From: Acidobacteriota bacterium
Lineage (GTDB): Bacteria > Acidobacteriota > Terriglobia > Acidiferrales > UBA7541
Length of the DNA stretch: 64,000 nt
Direction: 5' to 3'
NCBI GenBank assembly: GCA_003165465.1
Contig: PLUM01000037.1
Span: forward strand, 19,809-83,808
How positions within the stretch are numbered: position 1 is the first letter of the stretch; every line of letters begins with the position of its first letter. This document shows, piece after piece, positions 1 through 9,134 of the stretch. The translations under genes and the position numbers were made by a program. The notes below the pieces were generated by a model. The model was not told the DNA's origin, did no database searches, and worked only from the letters and a program-made list of their open reading frames with translations.

Positions 1-1025
1 GAATTGGAGTCCAGAAAAATGTGCGCGGGCTGGCCGATTTTTATCTTGCCGATTTCGCCTTCGGGAAGGAAGCCGCGCAGATAAACTTTGGAGAGATCGA
101 GCAGCGTCACGATCGCCGTGCCCGCCTGCACCACTTCGCCGGGCTCGGCGGCGCGCGTGAGCACGGTGCCGGAAAACGGCGCGACCACGGTCAGATCGGC
201 GCGATCCGCTTGCGCTTGCGCGAGCTGCGCCTCTGCCTGTGCGGCATCGGCTTTGGTCGCGGTCAGGGTCGATCCCTGCTGGGTAATCTGCATTTCGGCG
301 GCGGACACTTGCGCGCCGCGAATTTTCGGATTATCGAGGCTGGCCTGTGCGGTGGTCACCGCCCCGCGGGCCGCTTCCACGCGGCGCGCGGCCGAAGCCA
401 CCATCGCGGCTTGCTGATCGGCTTGCACTTCGGCCTGCAGGCCTTGCTGCGCGGAAGCCGCGCCAGTCTTGGCCAGCCGCGTGTACGCGTCGCGATTGAA
501 TTCGGCGAGCCGCAGTGCGGCTTGCTGCTCTGTGAGATCGGCCTCCGCCGCCGTCAGGTCCGCCTGCGCCTGACGAACGCGGCCTTCCGCATCGGTCGTC
601 GATTGTCCCGTTTGCAGTTGACTCTGGAGCAATTGATCGCGCAGAACGGAGACTTGATTGCCCGCGGCTTGCAATTTGGCGCGCGCGGCGGCGAGCGCGG
701 CGCGGGCCTGATCTTCGCGCGCGCGCACCTGCGCATCGTCGAGCCGCGCGATGACCTGGCCCGCGGTTACCGTGTCGCCTTCGCGAACGGTAATCTCGAG
801 AATTTTTCCGCTGGTTTTTGGGGCAACAGCGGAATCGTCGCCTTCCATGCGCCCGCTGAGCGCGAGGATGCTTTCCGGCAGGCTCGGCGTAGCGAAAAAT
901 ATCTTCCAGATCAGGAGCGCGGCCATGACCACCCCGGCGACGAGAAAGATTCTCACGACGCGCGATGCCGGCGCTTTGTTTTCCGGCTGCGTTTCGGCGA
1001 TCGGGCCGGTTTTTATTTCATCCAT
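1..1025 (-). CDS. HlyD-family membrane fusion protein (YbhG-like), 3' end beyond window
   Basis: This gene is missing from the ORF track because it is open at the left edge. Translating the minus strand from ATG at 1025 gives MDEIKTGPIAETQ, then one membrane anchor (about residues 22-44), a biotinyl-lipoyl-like half motif (GKILEITVREGDTVTAGQVI), and a long Ala/Gln-rich coiled coil (about residues 85-240). The second half motif (VVAPFSGTVLTRAAEPGEVV) follows. This is the periplasmic adaptor architecture linking an inner-membrane pump to an outer-membrane channel. Its ATG overlaps the TetR stop by 8 nt (ATGGATGA), so the two are translationally coupled. In Escherichia coli a CecR regulator likewise precedes ybhG and the ybhFSR ABC exporter, so ABC exporter genes are expected just outside the window. 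The substrate cannot be inferred. Confidence 0.9.
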   Translation of the reverse strand, partial: MDEIKTGPIAETQPENKAPASRVVRIFLVAGVVMAALLIWKIFFATPSLPESILALSGRMEGDDSAVAPKTSGKILEITVREGDTVTAGQVIARLDDAQVRAREDQARAALAAARAKLQAAGNQVSVLRDQLLQSQLQTGQSTTDAEGRVRQAQADLTAAEADLTEQQAALRLAEFNRDAYTRLAKTGAASAQQGLQAEVQADQQAAMVASAARRVEAARGAVTTAQASLDNPKIRGAQVSAAEMQITQQGSTLTATKADAAQAEAQLAQAQADRADLTVVAPFSGTVLTRAAEPGEVVQAGTAIVTLLDLSKVYLRGFLPEGEIGKIKIGQPAHIFLDSN

Positions 1026-1707
1026 GATATTTTCCGTTTCCCACTTTCTTTAAGTATGCGAACGAGAAATCCGCGATATGGTGCGCGATGCGGTCCAGTT
1101 GGTCCGGCGTAAGTTTCAGCTCCGGTTGCAACCGCGTGAGCACCGGACGCGAGAAGGCGTAGAAGAGAATCTGTCCAACAATACTGTTCACCGAGAGACG
1201 TGTGGTTTCGTGGCCGGGCGGCAAACCGATGATGGCGCCGACGGCCTTGCGCACGCGCTCGTAAATCGGGCGCATTCCTTCGTCCACCACGCGCGCCATC
1301 GCCGGCGTGGGATGCGAGAATTCGTGCATCACCAGGCGAAAGTGCCAGTCGGGCCGCGCTTCCTGGCACAGGCTCATCAGCCGCGCGCGAATCACTCCAC
1401 GAATGGTGTCTTCGGGAGAAAGGCTGGAATCGAGGGCGGCGCTCATTGCCGCGGTTTGAGCGGCGCGCACGGAATGCCGCAGCACCTCCGTGTACAGGCC
1501 CATCTTGTCGCCAAACGTATAATTCACGGCCGCGCCGTTCACGCCCGCACGGCGGCAAATGTCGCGAATGGTCGCGGCGGTATATCCGTGCTCGGCAAAT
1601 ACGCGGCCGGCCGCTTCGATCAGTTTTTTGCGCGTCAGATCCATGTCCTTGCCTTTGGCGCGAGGGCGGGCGGAGGACGAAGCGCGGGCTGGAGTGTGGC
1701 GGGGCAT
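1018..1707 (-). CDS. TetR/AcrR-family regulator, CecR-like
   Basis: This is a DNA-binding repressor of about 230 residues. The N-terminal helix-turn-helix reads KKLIEAAGRVFAEHGYTAAT followed by IRDICRRAGVNGAAVNYTFG, a typical TetR domain. The C-terminal part resembles the ligand domain of CecR (YbiH). The start is uncertain. ATG at 1716 and 1707 lie at or beside a twin operator and lack a Shine-Dalgarno, while ATG at 1644 (MDLTRKK) has AAGG just upstream. I give 1707 as a compromise. A promoter with a perfect TTGACA box lies immediately upstream, and its -10 region is covered by the palindromes, which suggests autorepression together with the downstream adaptor gene. Confidence 0.9.
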   Translation of the reverse strand: MPRHTPARASSSARPRAKGKDMDLTRKKLIEAAGRVFAEHGYTAATIRDICRRAGVNGAAVNYTFGDKMGLYTEVLRHSVRAAQTAAMSAALDSSLSPEDTIRGVIRARLMSLCQEARPDWHFRLVMHEFSHPTPAMARVVDEGMRPIYERVRKAVGAIIGLPPGHETTRLSVNSIVGQILFYAFSRPVLTRLQPELKLTPDQLDRIAHHIADFSFAYLKKVGNGKYHG

Positions 1708-1710
1708 ATC

Positions 1711-1746
1711 AAACATATGTTTAAAACAACTGTTTGAATTTGTCAA
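1711..1746 (-). promoter_or_regulatory. TetR promoter with twin palindromic operator
   Basis: On the minus strand TTGACA (1746-1741) is followed by a 17-nt spacer and TAAACA (1723-1718). Two palindromes of the form AAACA-N2-TGTTT lie at 1711-1722 (AAACATATGTTT, perfect) and 1724-1735, with centres 13 bp apart. They cover the -10 box and part of the spacer. The geometry fits a TetR-family autorepressor binding as two dimers. The link to this regulator is inferred from position. Confidence 0.65.
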
Positions 1747-1845
1747 GCGGAAAAGTCGGAGGGGGTTTCCGTTGAAACCAAAATGAAACAATTTACTTGT
1801 CCGCATGAACCGATGCGAAACAAATGGCCGATGGGGTTGTTTTAA

Positions 1846-1923
1846 GTAGCGCGGGCTTCAGCCTGCGGGTTTTGATTTGTGGCCAGCGAAAGTCAAAAGA
1901 ACACAGGCTGAAGCCTGTGCCAC
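1846..1923. repeat. Approximately 80-bp dispersed palindromic element, family A, copy 1
   Basis: Arms related to CTTCAGCCTG/CAGGCTGAAG flank a conserved core with GGTTTTGATTTG and AGTCAAAAGAAC. The same element recurs at about 12923, 28172, 45779, 48454, 54184 and 57273, always between genes. It lies between the TetR promoter and the 3' end of the M3 peptidase gene. Confidence 0.85.
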
Positions 1924-1952
1924 TGAGACCAGCGTCCGTTACTGGCTTTTTT

Positions 1953-3797
1953 CTAGATCACGCCCAGGTCGCGCGAGAGCTGCTCGGCTTCCTCGATCAA
2001 AGCGCCGAGGCTGACGGTGATGCCGTCGTTCCAGAAAGCCTCGCTCCGCGCGTCGAGGCCAAATGGCGCGAGCAATTCCACGACGTCTTTGGTGGAGCCG
2101 GAACGCAGGAGGTCGAGGTACAGCGGCTCGAACTTCGCGCCGAGGCGGGGGCGCTGCGCGAAGAGGCTTTGCGTCAAGAGTTCGCCGAACGCATAGCCGT
2201 AGACGTAAAACGGGCTGTGAAAATGCGGGACATACGCCCAGAGATGCTCGGAGTTTTCGTACGTGAAAAGTTCGCCTTCTTTGCCGTAGAGTTCCCTAGC
2301 GGTTTTCAGCCAGATGGCGTCCAGTTCCTCGACCGAGCGTTTCCTAGGCTCGCTCCAGGTTGCGTAGGACTCGTCCATGCCATGCAGGCGGCGCTCGAAG
2401 TTCGAAAAGCCGATCTGGCGGACGACCGTGTTGATCGTGCTATCGATCTTCGCCATGATCAGCGCCAGCAGCGAGTGTTTGTCTCCCGAACGCATCAGCC
2501 GTTCCTTCAAAAAGGTGAACGTGGTCATTTCGCCGAACACGGACGCCGTCTCGCAATACGCGATGGGGGCGTGGAACATGAGCGGACCCTGCGCTTCCCC
2601 GGCGAGGATGCCGTGAACGCCGTGCCCAAGTTCATGCGCGAGCGTCATCACGTCCTTGCTGGAGCCGAGATAATTCATCAGCGTGAAGGAGACGGGTTTT
2701 CCGCCGGGCAAAACGTGCGAGGAATTAAACGCGCCGCTCCGCTTTTCCTTCAGCACCGGAGCGTCGATGCGGCGGTCGGCAAAAAAACTTTTCACAATCG
2801 AGGTAAGCGTCGGGCTGAAGCTTTCGTACGAACTCGCGACGATTCCGGCGGCTTCGTCGAAGGGAATGATCGAGGTGTCGGCAAACGGCATGGGCGCGTT
2901 GCGGTCGCTCCAGCGCATCACGGTCAGCCCCAGATGGCGCGCCTTCAACTTGTAATAGCGCCGCGTCAGGGAGCCGCCCAGGGTGGTGACGGCATTGTGA
3001 AGAACGTTGACGACGGAGTCCGGAATTCGATTGGCTTTGTTGCGCAGGTCCATCGGGTGCGCGTATCCGCGTTCCTTGTCCTCGACCGCTTTCAGGCCGG
3101 TGACCATGTAGAGCGTCTGCGCGGCATATTTCGCGAACGGGCCGGCCAACTCGCCATTCACGCATTGCAGGGCCTCGGCGCGCTCGGCGGCATCCTTGGA
3201 TTCGGCGATGAGGTGCATCATCTCGGTGAGATTTTTCGTGCCGCCCCGAAATTCAAACGTAAGATCGGCTTCCACCTCGTCGAAGAAATCGCTCCACGAA
3301 CTGGAATCGAATGGCGAGCGTTTCACGAGGGCGGACTCCACGGCTTCAGTCAGAAAATGCCGCTTGAATGTGCGTATGTGTTCGATCCAGGGGCGGTGCT
3401 TGGAAACGATGGGATCGCTTTTATAAAATTGTTTGAGCGTATCGTCGCCGAGCTGGACGAGTTCCAATTCGAAGAAGGTCAGGTGTTCTCCGCGCATTGC
3501 GCTCAATTCACGCTGAACGGCGGCGTGCCTCGCCTTGATGGCCGAGTTCGTCAGATCCGTGCTCTCCCGCAGGAACAGGTACGAAGAGATTTGCCCGTTG
3601 AGCATTTCGATTTCCGAATAATCCTTGATCGCCGCGCCCAGCAGTTCGGCGAGCTTGCCCTTGTAGGCGAGGGAGAAATGTTTGGCCATTTCCGTGAGCT
3701 GGCTTAAGTCGGAATCCAGCCGCGGATCGGCGAGATCGGCGTAGAGAATGCCAAGGTCCCAGCGAATTTGGTCGATGTGTTCGAGTGTGTTTGCCAT
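1953..3797 (-). CDS. pepF: M3-family oligoendopeptidase F
   Basis: A 614-residue zinc metallopeptidase that hydrolyses short peptides in the cytoplasm. The M3 signature HELGHGVHG (about residue 387) supplies HExxH plus the third region His, and the downstream GMDESYATWSEPRK stretch and C-terminal YVYGYAFGELL region match the oligoendopeptidase F/M3B branch. Length is normal for PepF (about 600). An AGGAGA Shine-Dalgarno lies about 10 nt before ATG 3797. It stands alone: the downstream side holds only a family A repeat, and the upstream neighbour is divergent. The long plus-strand ORF at 1824-3707 is its antisense shadow. Confidence 0.95.
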   Translation of the reverse strand: MANTLEHIDQIRWDLGILYADLADPRLDSDLSQLTEMAKHFSLAYKGKLAELLGAAIKDYSEIEMLNGQISSYLFLRESTDLTNSAIKARHAAVQRELSAMRGEHLTFFELELVQLGDDTLKQFYKSDPIVSKHRPWIEHIRTFKRHFLTEAVESALVKRSPFDSSSWSDFFDEVEADLTFEFRGGTKNLTEMMHLIAESKDAAERAEALQCVNGELAGPFAKYAAQTLYMVTGLKAVEDKERGYAHPMDLRNKANRIPDSVVNVLHNAVTTLGGSLTRRYYKLKARHLGLTVMRWSDRNAPMPFADTSIIPFDEAAGIVASSYESFSPTLTSIVKSFFADRRIDAPVLKEKRSGAFNSSHVLPGGKPVSFTLMNYLGSSKDVMTLAHELGHGVHGILAGEAQGPLMFHAPIAYCETASVFGEMTTFTFLKERLMRSGDKHSLLALIMAKIDSTINTVVRQIGFSNFERRLHGMDESYATWSEPRKRSVEELDAIWLKTARELYGKEGELFTYENSEHLWAYVPHFHSPFYVYGYAFGELLTQSLFAQRPRLGAKFEPLYLDLLRSGSTKDVVELLAPFGLDARSEAFWNDGITVSLGALIEEAEQLSRDLGVI

Positions 3798-4022
3798 TAT
3801 GACTGGATCTCCTGATGTGGCTTATCGAATGCGCGTGCCGCGGGGCACTCCGGATATTGTACCCCGGCGTTTTCGTGCGCGGGTTTGCGCCCTGCTGGAA
3901 GCCGCAAGCCGGGTGCCCCATCCTTCGCGTTTTGCGCGAAGTGTGGGTTCGCCGAGCACAAGCGACGATCGCTCCTACCCGGCAGCACAGGCTGTGGAGC
4001 CTACGCCATTCCGCGGAATTGG

Positions 4023-4031
4023 TGATATAAT
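4023..4031 (+). promoter_or_regulatory. Extended -10 promoter for the small membrane protein
   Basis: TGATATAAT gives an extended -10 (TG-N-TATAAT). No good -35 is visible. A start about 7 nt downstream would give a leader of roughly 75 nt before the TTG at 4114. The rest of the 316-nt gap (3798-4113) contains no gene that I can support, only GC-rich sequence with short degenerate palindromes. Confidence 0.5.
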
Positions 4032-4113
4032 TCCGTCAAACCTATTGCCGTTGCAAGGCGGCGCAGATGTTTTGCTTTACTCCACGCAGCGCCGTTCTCG
4101 CAGGGAGGGTACC

Positions 4114-4398
4114 TTGGAAGAATCCCGGTCGTTCCTTTTACAAGTGCTCATGATTTCCTGGGGCGCCATTACGGCGGTTCTGACGGTGCTGGTCATTTAT
4201 CGAGGGACGCTGTCGTCAAAGGAAGACGATCAGATCTTCATTGACGCGGCCGAACAGCATCATTACAAGGATCAGCAGGCGATCATCGCCCGGATCACGC
4301 GGCTGACCAAGCCGATTATCGCTCTGGCGGTTGTTTCCGGAGCGCTTTTGCTGGCCAGCGCGGGGATCTGGATTTATGAGGGCCTCAAGAGCTTCTAG
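4114..4398 (+). CDS. Small two-helix membrane protein, unknown function
   Basis: A 94-residue protein starting at TTG 4114, chosen because a GGAGGG Shine-Dalgarno sits 5-6 nt upstream. The ORF-track start at 3748 reads back through non-coding sequence. One hydrophobic helix spans about residues 10-30 (MISWGAITAVLTVLVIY), a polar charged loop follows, and a second helix spans about 68-88 (PIIALAVVSGALLLASAGIW). I do not recognise a named family. It converges on the NTF2-like gene and the two stop codons share the tetranucleotide CTAG (4395-4398). Confidence 0.7.
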   Translation: MEESRSFLLQVLMISWGAITAVLTVLVIYRGTLSSKEDDQIFIDAAEQHHYKDQQAIIARITRLTKPIIALAVVSGALLLASAGIWIYEGLKSF

Positions 4399-4994
4399 GG
4401 CTTGCGGGGCTGGACGGAATTCATCGGGTGGTTGGACTCGGTAAGCGACGAGTCCACCACCGAGGAGTGGTCCAGTGTAATCAGCCATCGGTCGGCCTGC
4501 TTGATCAGGACGAGCGTGGTGTGCCCGCGGAATTGAGCTGTTCTGCCGTCTTTCTGCTGCACGGCGTAAATAAATTGGTAGGTAGCCCAGGCGGAATTCC
4601 CGGTCACTTTAATGAGGGTATTTGTCCGGTCCAGGCGCGCGCCGCTGACTTGAGCGCGTTGCTCCTGATAGGCTTTCAGGAAATCATTCCAGCCGATGAT
4701 GGGCTGTTCCCACACGCCGCTTACGATGACCACATTATCCGAGTAGTATTTGTGCAAGGATTCCGCGTCGCCCAGTTGCCAGTAGCCCAGGGCTTCGCCG
4801 ATGGCGCGATCGATGGCTTGCGGATCGGGCGTCTGCATCGCGGCTCTAAGGTCTTCTCCGGCATCGGTGGTGGGAACGTCTTTTTTCTTGTCCTTTTTTT
4901 GCGCGCCGGCCGGCATCGCAAAGATCATCAGGGCGAGCGCGGCGACCATCCAGATCTGGAATCGTTCCGCGCGTTTCGTTGAGGCGTGTCTCAT
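4395..4994 (-). CDS. Secreted NTF2-like (SnoaL/DUF4440-type) protein
   Basis: A protein of about 199 residues from ATG 4994, which has a strong GGAGGAG 6 nt upstream; the ORF-track start at 5144 has no such support. A signal peptide is clear (WMVAALALMIFAMPAGAQ). The mature part has the cone-fold pattern of the NTF2-like superfamily: AIGEALGYWQLGDAESLHKY, then a VIVSGVW strand, and WLITLDHSS at the C-terminus. Such domains may bind small ligands or act as enzymes; no catalytic assignment is possible. It lies downstream of tamB on the same strand with a 149-nt gap, so it may be the last gene of the envelope operon or be transcribed separately. Confidence 0.8.
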   Translation of the reverse strand: MRHASTKRAERFQIWMVAALALMIFAMPAGAQKKDKKKDVPTTDAGEDLRAAMQTPDPQAIDRAIGEALGYWQLGDAESLHKYYSDNVVIVSGVWEQPIIGWNDFLKAYQEQRAQVSGARLDRTNTLIKVTGNSAWATYQFIYAVQQKDGRTAQFRGHTTLVLIKQADRWLITLDHSSVVDSSLTESNHPMNSVQPRKP

Positions 4995-5143
4995 GTCTGC
5001 TCCTCCGGCTTCGCTTCTGTCCGCACTTTTGTTCGCACCTCTGTTCGCATCTCGCTCGTGAAGATAGCACAAACCGATTTGCGCCAGCCGGGAATTGGCG
5101 GGTGTCGTGCCAGTGCCCGCATTCCAGGAGCGAAGATCCGTCA

Positions 5144-8100
5144 CTAGAAGCGCGTCTTCCGGACGACGTCGAGGCCAAATGTCCCGTTCTCATCGCGCAG
5201 GGCAATCACCGAGAATTCGCGGTTAATCGAATATTCGATCTGGATCACTTGATACTGCGTCGTTGTGATGTCCGTGATGTAGGTGATCACGAGGCCGCGG
5301 GTAATCTGCTGTTCGATCGTGACGCTGGCGATCGTATTTTGTTGCGTGTTCAATCCCGCAACCGACGGCCCGACGCCGAAATGGCTGATCCCGAATAGCC
5401 GCTGTACGCGCCCGCCCAACTGGCTGGAGATCGCTTCGGAAAGCAGCGTCGATGCGCCCACGCCCAGCGTCTGCCCCGTGGCGCTGCGTGCCGCGCTTTC
5501 CTCGCCAGTTTGGCCCAAGGCGAGCAATTCGATAATGTCGCTGGAGGGCAGCGGCGGGTCGGAGCGATACGCCAGCGTCAATCGGCTGGCCGGGCCCGTG
5601 AAATCGAGAGTGACTTCAAACTGGCGGATCGTGGTGGTGGCCTCGACGTTCACCACCGGATCGAGGCGAAGCGGATTGGCGAAATTGATGTCTCCTCGGG
5701 CAATCGTATAATGACTGCCGCGAAAACTCATTTCTCCGCCCAACAAGTGAATGTGTCCGAGCAGAATCGGATGCTCCCAGGTTCCGCGCAAGCGCAGATT
5801 CGCGTCCGTCAGCAAGCGCGCGCCCGTCCACTCCATGCGCGAATCGGGGCTGGATACCGCCTGGATATCGAATTGCAAATTTCGGAGAAACGCGGAATCC
5901 GTGGTGAACCCGGTCGCGGGTTCCTTGGAGGAAACCAGGAAACTCCCGAAATCGAATCCTTCCACCATCAGCAGGCGATCCACAACGATGCGCCCGGAAA
6001 GCGTCGCCGCTTCATCGTTACCCGCAAGGCGCAAGGTGCCGCCTCCCATCCAGCTCATTCCCACCGGATAGCGAATGCGAAGCTGGTCGGAACGCGCATT
6101 GATCACATAGTTGATCGGCCCTTCGCCATACATCACCGTGCCACCGATGGTGAGCCGGCCACCGCCGCTTTCCGCGACGACGTTATCAAACACCACGCGG
6201 CTCGCGTCAAAATTAAAATCTCCGGCAACATTGCTCAGTCCCATCGGGAATTCTCCGTAACGCAGCGAAGCGCCCTCGACGTGAACTTTACCGTTAAAGC
6301 GCGGTGTGGCCACGGTCCCGCCGACCGCCGCATTGATCTGCGCCCGCCCGCTCGCTTCCAGTTGCGGCAGGAAACCGGAGAGGAGTTGCAGGCTGGCCAA
6401 TCCATCGAGGCGCAGATTGAGGGCTCGATCACCGGTGAAACGTGCCGAACCGCTTATGTGGACGTCCGTGTCGGTCCCGCGGAGATTCGCCCGCTCGACA
6501 CGCACCTCGTCTCGCCGGTAGGTGAGGCGCACGGGACCGACATTTTCCAGCTTCACGGTTTGAAAATCGAACAGGAGGCGGTAAAGATTTACTTCCACGG
6601 CGAGCGTCTCGGGATGCGCGCCGAAGCCCGCGACGGCAAAATGGCCATCCACCATACTGTGGCCATTCAGATGGGAAAGATGCAACGCGGAGACAATGAA
6701 CGGATTGAAATCGATTCCTTCCGCCGTGGCTTCGGCCGTCACCGGATAATCGCCATCGAGTCCCATGTCTATTTTTCCGGAAAGCTTCCCCGACGGCATT
6801 GCCGAATCGATCGTCGCACTCAGGTGGCGGCCATCCGAATCGACTTTTCCGTCAAAGCTTCCCACCACGTCGTTGCCCAGCTTCAAGTCGACCAAACGCA
6901 GCGTGGCATGCAATTCGGGCGCGCGTAACGGTCCCTCGCCGTGGGCTTGAAGATTGAGGCGGCCGGCAACGGGCAGGTGCGCCATTTGGATTGCGTCGAT
7001 CGATTCGAGAGGAATTGCCGCGCCCGTGACGTCAAACGACACGTTGCGCGTGCCGGTGTGATAATCGAGATTTCCCGTCAGAATGCCGGCGGGCGCGCCC
7101 GGCGTGTGCGCCGCCAGGCGCACTTCCGCGTTCAAGATTCGCACTTCGCCCGGTTGAACCGCCAATTGCCCGCGCGCTCGCTCGAAGCGCCAGGCGCCGG
7201 CCGTTGCGTCCGCGAGATCGAACAATCCCGAGAATTCGGGCTGCGCGCGCGTGCCCTTTCCGTGAAATTGTCCGGTAAGCAAGCCGTGCGCCGGATAGGA
7301 CGTCCCCAGGAGTTTTTGCAGGTCGTCCGTATCGGAGCCGACCAGGTTGGCGTCGGCCTTCCATTCGCTTTCCGGGGTAAACTCCCATTCATCAAGGTCC
7401 ATGGTCAGTTCCAAATCCACGGAGGCTCGGCCCCGGCGCGCTCGCGCTCGCGCGAAATAAAACTGATTGGACGAGTAGGTCGTCTCCCCTTCCAGTTCGT
7501 CCCAGAGCAACGAGCCATATCGCGCCTGCGTCGCCTTGGCGTGTCCCGTGAAGGTGGGGTCGCCCACCGGCCCCGTGAGGCGTCCCTCCCAATGAACGTG
7601 GCCGCCGATCACTTCAGGTTTCTCGTCCGGGCCGCTTAGGCGATTGATGAAGTCGTCCCACAAGGTGAGGTCCTCGGTGTCCACCGTCAGGTCAATCGAA
7701 GAATCAACCGTGCTGAGAGCGCCGCGAAACTGGATGCGGCTGGAGGGAGTTGTAATTTCAGCGGGGAGAAATACGAACTGCCTGTGATCCATGTTGAAGT
7801 GAAATCCGAAGTGCGCGGATGTCGGAATCTGCCCGGGAGCGAGCGTTGCGGGAGGCGTCCACACCGTGGTCCCTTGCGAATCGACGTGCTGTAAATCGGC
7901 GACCCATGTGGTTGTGGCGTCGATATCCATGCGGCTGCCCCAGTGCAGGGGAATGATCGGGAGATTCTTGTTGTCTTCCGCGGCCAGCGCCTTGCGCAGA
8001 TCCAGCCCGCGAATTTTCGAATCGGCTCGAAATTCGAGCTTCGCAAGATTCACGCTCACGTGGCTGCTCACATTTCCGCCAAGCGCCAGGGCTTCCAGAT

Positions 8101-9112
8101 CGGGCAGATCCACCGTGCGATTGTCGGCATGGTAGCTGCCGTGCGCGGACATGTTGCCGGGATGAAACCATTCGTTCTTCACCGTGATCCGGTCGGCCGT
8201 ATAACGTCCGCTGAAATTTACATGGTCGGGCGAGTAGCTTGCTTCGCCGGTAAACTCGATGTGCGCGCCCGGCACGTCCTGCCAGCGCAGAATCGTCCAC
8301 AGGTCTTCGAGGCGCACCTGGCCGCGATACCGGAAGGTCCAGGCAGGCTGCGCGAAATTCGCCAGGTCGGCCTGCGCGTCGATTTCGCTGCCGGCCGTTT
8401 TCCATTGCAACTGCGTCACGGAGAGCGAATTCTGCCGGAGAATGAATCGCCCCGAGAAATTCGACGTGAAGGGCAAGTTGCTCATGGCCGCGATTTCGAA
8501 GTTCTGCCAGGCGATCCGGCCAACGTAGGCTGGGTGTCCGCCGTCGCCAGCATAGTTCATGGCATATTCGAAACGCCCGCCCCTGGCCTGGAGCGGGATT
8601 CGCGTGTCATTCCACAGAATTTCGCCGTCATCGAGGCGCAACTGCGCAATCTTCAAATCGAAAAGGCTCCGAATTGCCAGCGCACCGGCGCTCACGGAAA
8701 TTTTTGGACCGGGGATATTCGTCGAGCCGTCCTTCGCGACTTGAACGTGCGCCGAGAAGCGGGAAATCGTCACATTACCCAGCGAAATCCTGCGTCCCCA
8801 GAACGATTCGATATGAATGTTGAGCTGCAAGGCATCCGCGTGAAACAGCGGAGGGCTGCCTGCCGGTTCCCGGCCATGCAAGGTTAATCCGTCGAAACGC
8901 GCGGTGAGCAACCGCCAACTAAAATGGACATTGCCCACCTCGACGTGCGCCCCGGTGGTTCTCTCCAACTGTTCGACAATCGTGCGGCGGGCCCAGCGGT
9001 CCACGAGCCCTGTGGCGACCGCATAGGAAAGGACCAGTCCCGTGGCCAGTGCCAGGGCGACGGCAATCCCCAGCCCGTGTTTCAGTCCGAATTTACGCTT
9101 GGTTTCGTTCAT
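5144..9112 (-). CDS. tamB: TamB/DUF490 translocation and assembly module protein
   Basis: 1322 residues. An N-terminal signal anchor (about 14-35: LGIAVALALATGLVLSYAVA) is followed by an AsmA-like start (WARRTIVEQLERTTGAHVEV) and a very long stretch of short beta repeats. The C-terminal DUF490 domain occupies roughly the last 350-400 residues (FDIQAVSSPDSRMEWTGA, then LLGHIHLLGGEMSFRGSHY). TamB spans the periplasm as a hydrophobic beta-taco groove and works with an Omp85 partner in outer-membrane protein or phospholipid transport. It starts 22 nt after the SurA-like gene, which overlaps the Omp85 gene, so all three form one operon. The length is close to that of E. coli TamB (about 1260). Confidence 0.93.
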   Translation of the reverse strand: MNETKRKFGLKHGLGIAVALALATGLVLSYAVATGLVDRWARRTIVEQLERTTGAHVEVGNVHFSWRLLTARFDGLTLHGREPAGSPPLFHADALQLNIHIESFWGRRISLGNVTISRFSAHVQVAKDGSTNIPGPKISVSAGALAIRSLFDLKIAQLRLDDGEILWNDTRIPLQARGGRFEYAMNYAGDGGHPAYVGRIAWQNFEIAAMSNLPFTSNFSGRFILRQNSLSVTQLQWKTAGSEIDAQADLANFAQPAWTFRYRGQVRLEDLWTILRWQDVPGAHIEFTGEASYSPDHVNFSGRYTADRITVKNEWFHPGNMSAHGSYHADNRTVDLPDLEALALGGNVSSHVSVNLAKLEFRADSKIRGLDLRKALAAEDNKNLPIIPLHWGSRMDIDATTTWVADLQHVDSQGTTVWTPPATLAPGQIPTSAHFGFHFNMDHRQFVFLPAEITTPSSRIQFRGALSTVDSSIDLTVDTEDLTLWDDFINRLSGPDEKPEVIGGHVHWEGRLTGPVGDPTFTGHAKATQARYGSLLWDELEGETTYSSNQFYFARARARRGRASVDLELTMDLDEWEFTPESEWKADANLVGSDTDDLQKLLGTSYPAHGLLTGQFHGKGTRAQPEFSGLFDLADATAGAWRFERARGQLAVQPGEVRILNAEVRLAAHTPGAPAGILTGNLDYHTGTRNVSFDVTGAAIPLESIDAIQMAHLPVAGRLNLQAHGEGPLRAPELHATLRLVDLKLGNDVVGSFDGKVDSDGRHLSATIDSAMPSGKLSGKIDMGLDGDYPVTAEATAEGIDFNPFIVSALHLSHLNGHSMVDGHFAVAGFGAHPETLAVEVNLYRLLFDFQTVKLENVGPVRLTYRRDEVRVERANLRGTDTDVHISGSARFTGDRALNLRLDGLASLQLLSGFLPQLEASGRAQINAAVGGTVATPRFNGKVHVEGASLRYGEFPMGLSNVAGDFNFDASRVVFDNVVAESGGGRLTIGGTVMYGEGPINYVINARSDQLRIRYPVGMSWMGGGTLRLAGNDEAATLSGRIVVDRLLMVEGFDFGSFLVSSKEPATGFTTDSAFLRNLQFDIQAVSSPDSRMEWTGARLLTDANLRLRGTWEHPILLGHIHLLGGEMSFRGSHYTIARGDINFANPLRLDPVVNVEATTTIRQFEVTLDFTGPASRLTLAYRSDPPLPSSDIIELLALGQTGEESAARSATGQTLGVGASTLLSEAISSQLGGRVQRLFGISHFGVGPSVAGLNTQQNTIASVTIEQQITRGLVITYITDITTTQYQVIQIEYSINREFSVIALRDENGTFGLDVVRKTRF

Positions 9113-9134
9113 GGTTTCGAATGCCGGTTGCCGG

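Noticed and set aside
1824-3707. 627-residue plus-strand ORF
   Set aside because: Antisense shadow of pepF; Arg/His/Gly-rich composition and no recognisable motif.
3748-4113. N-terminal extension of the small membrane protein (216-residue ORF)
   Set aside because: The upstream part is Arg/Pro-rich and includes a promoter; the TTG at 4114 has a strong Shine-Dalgarno.
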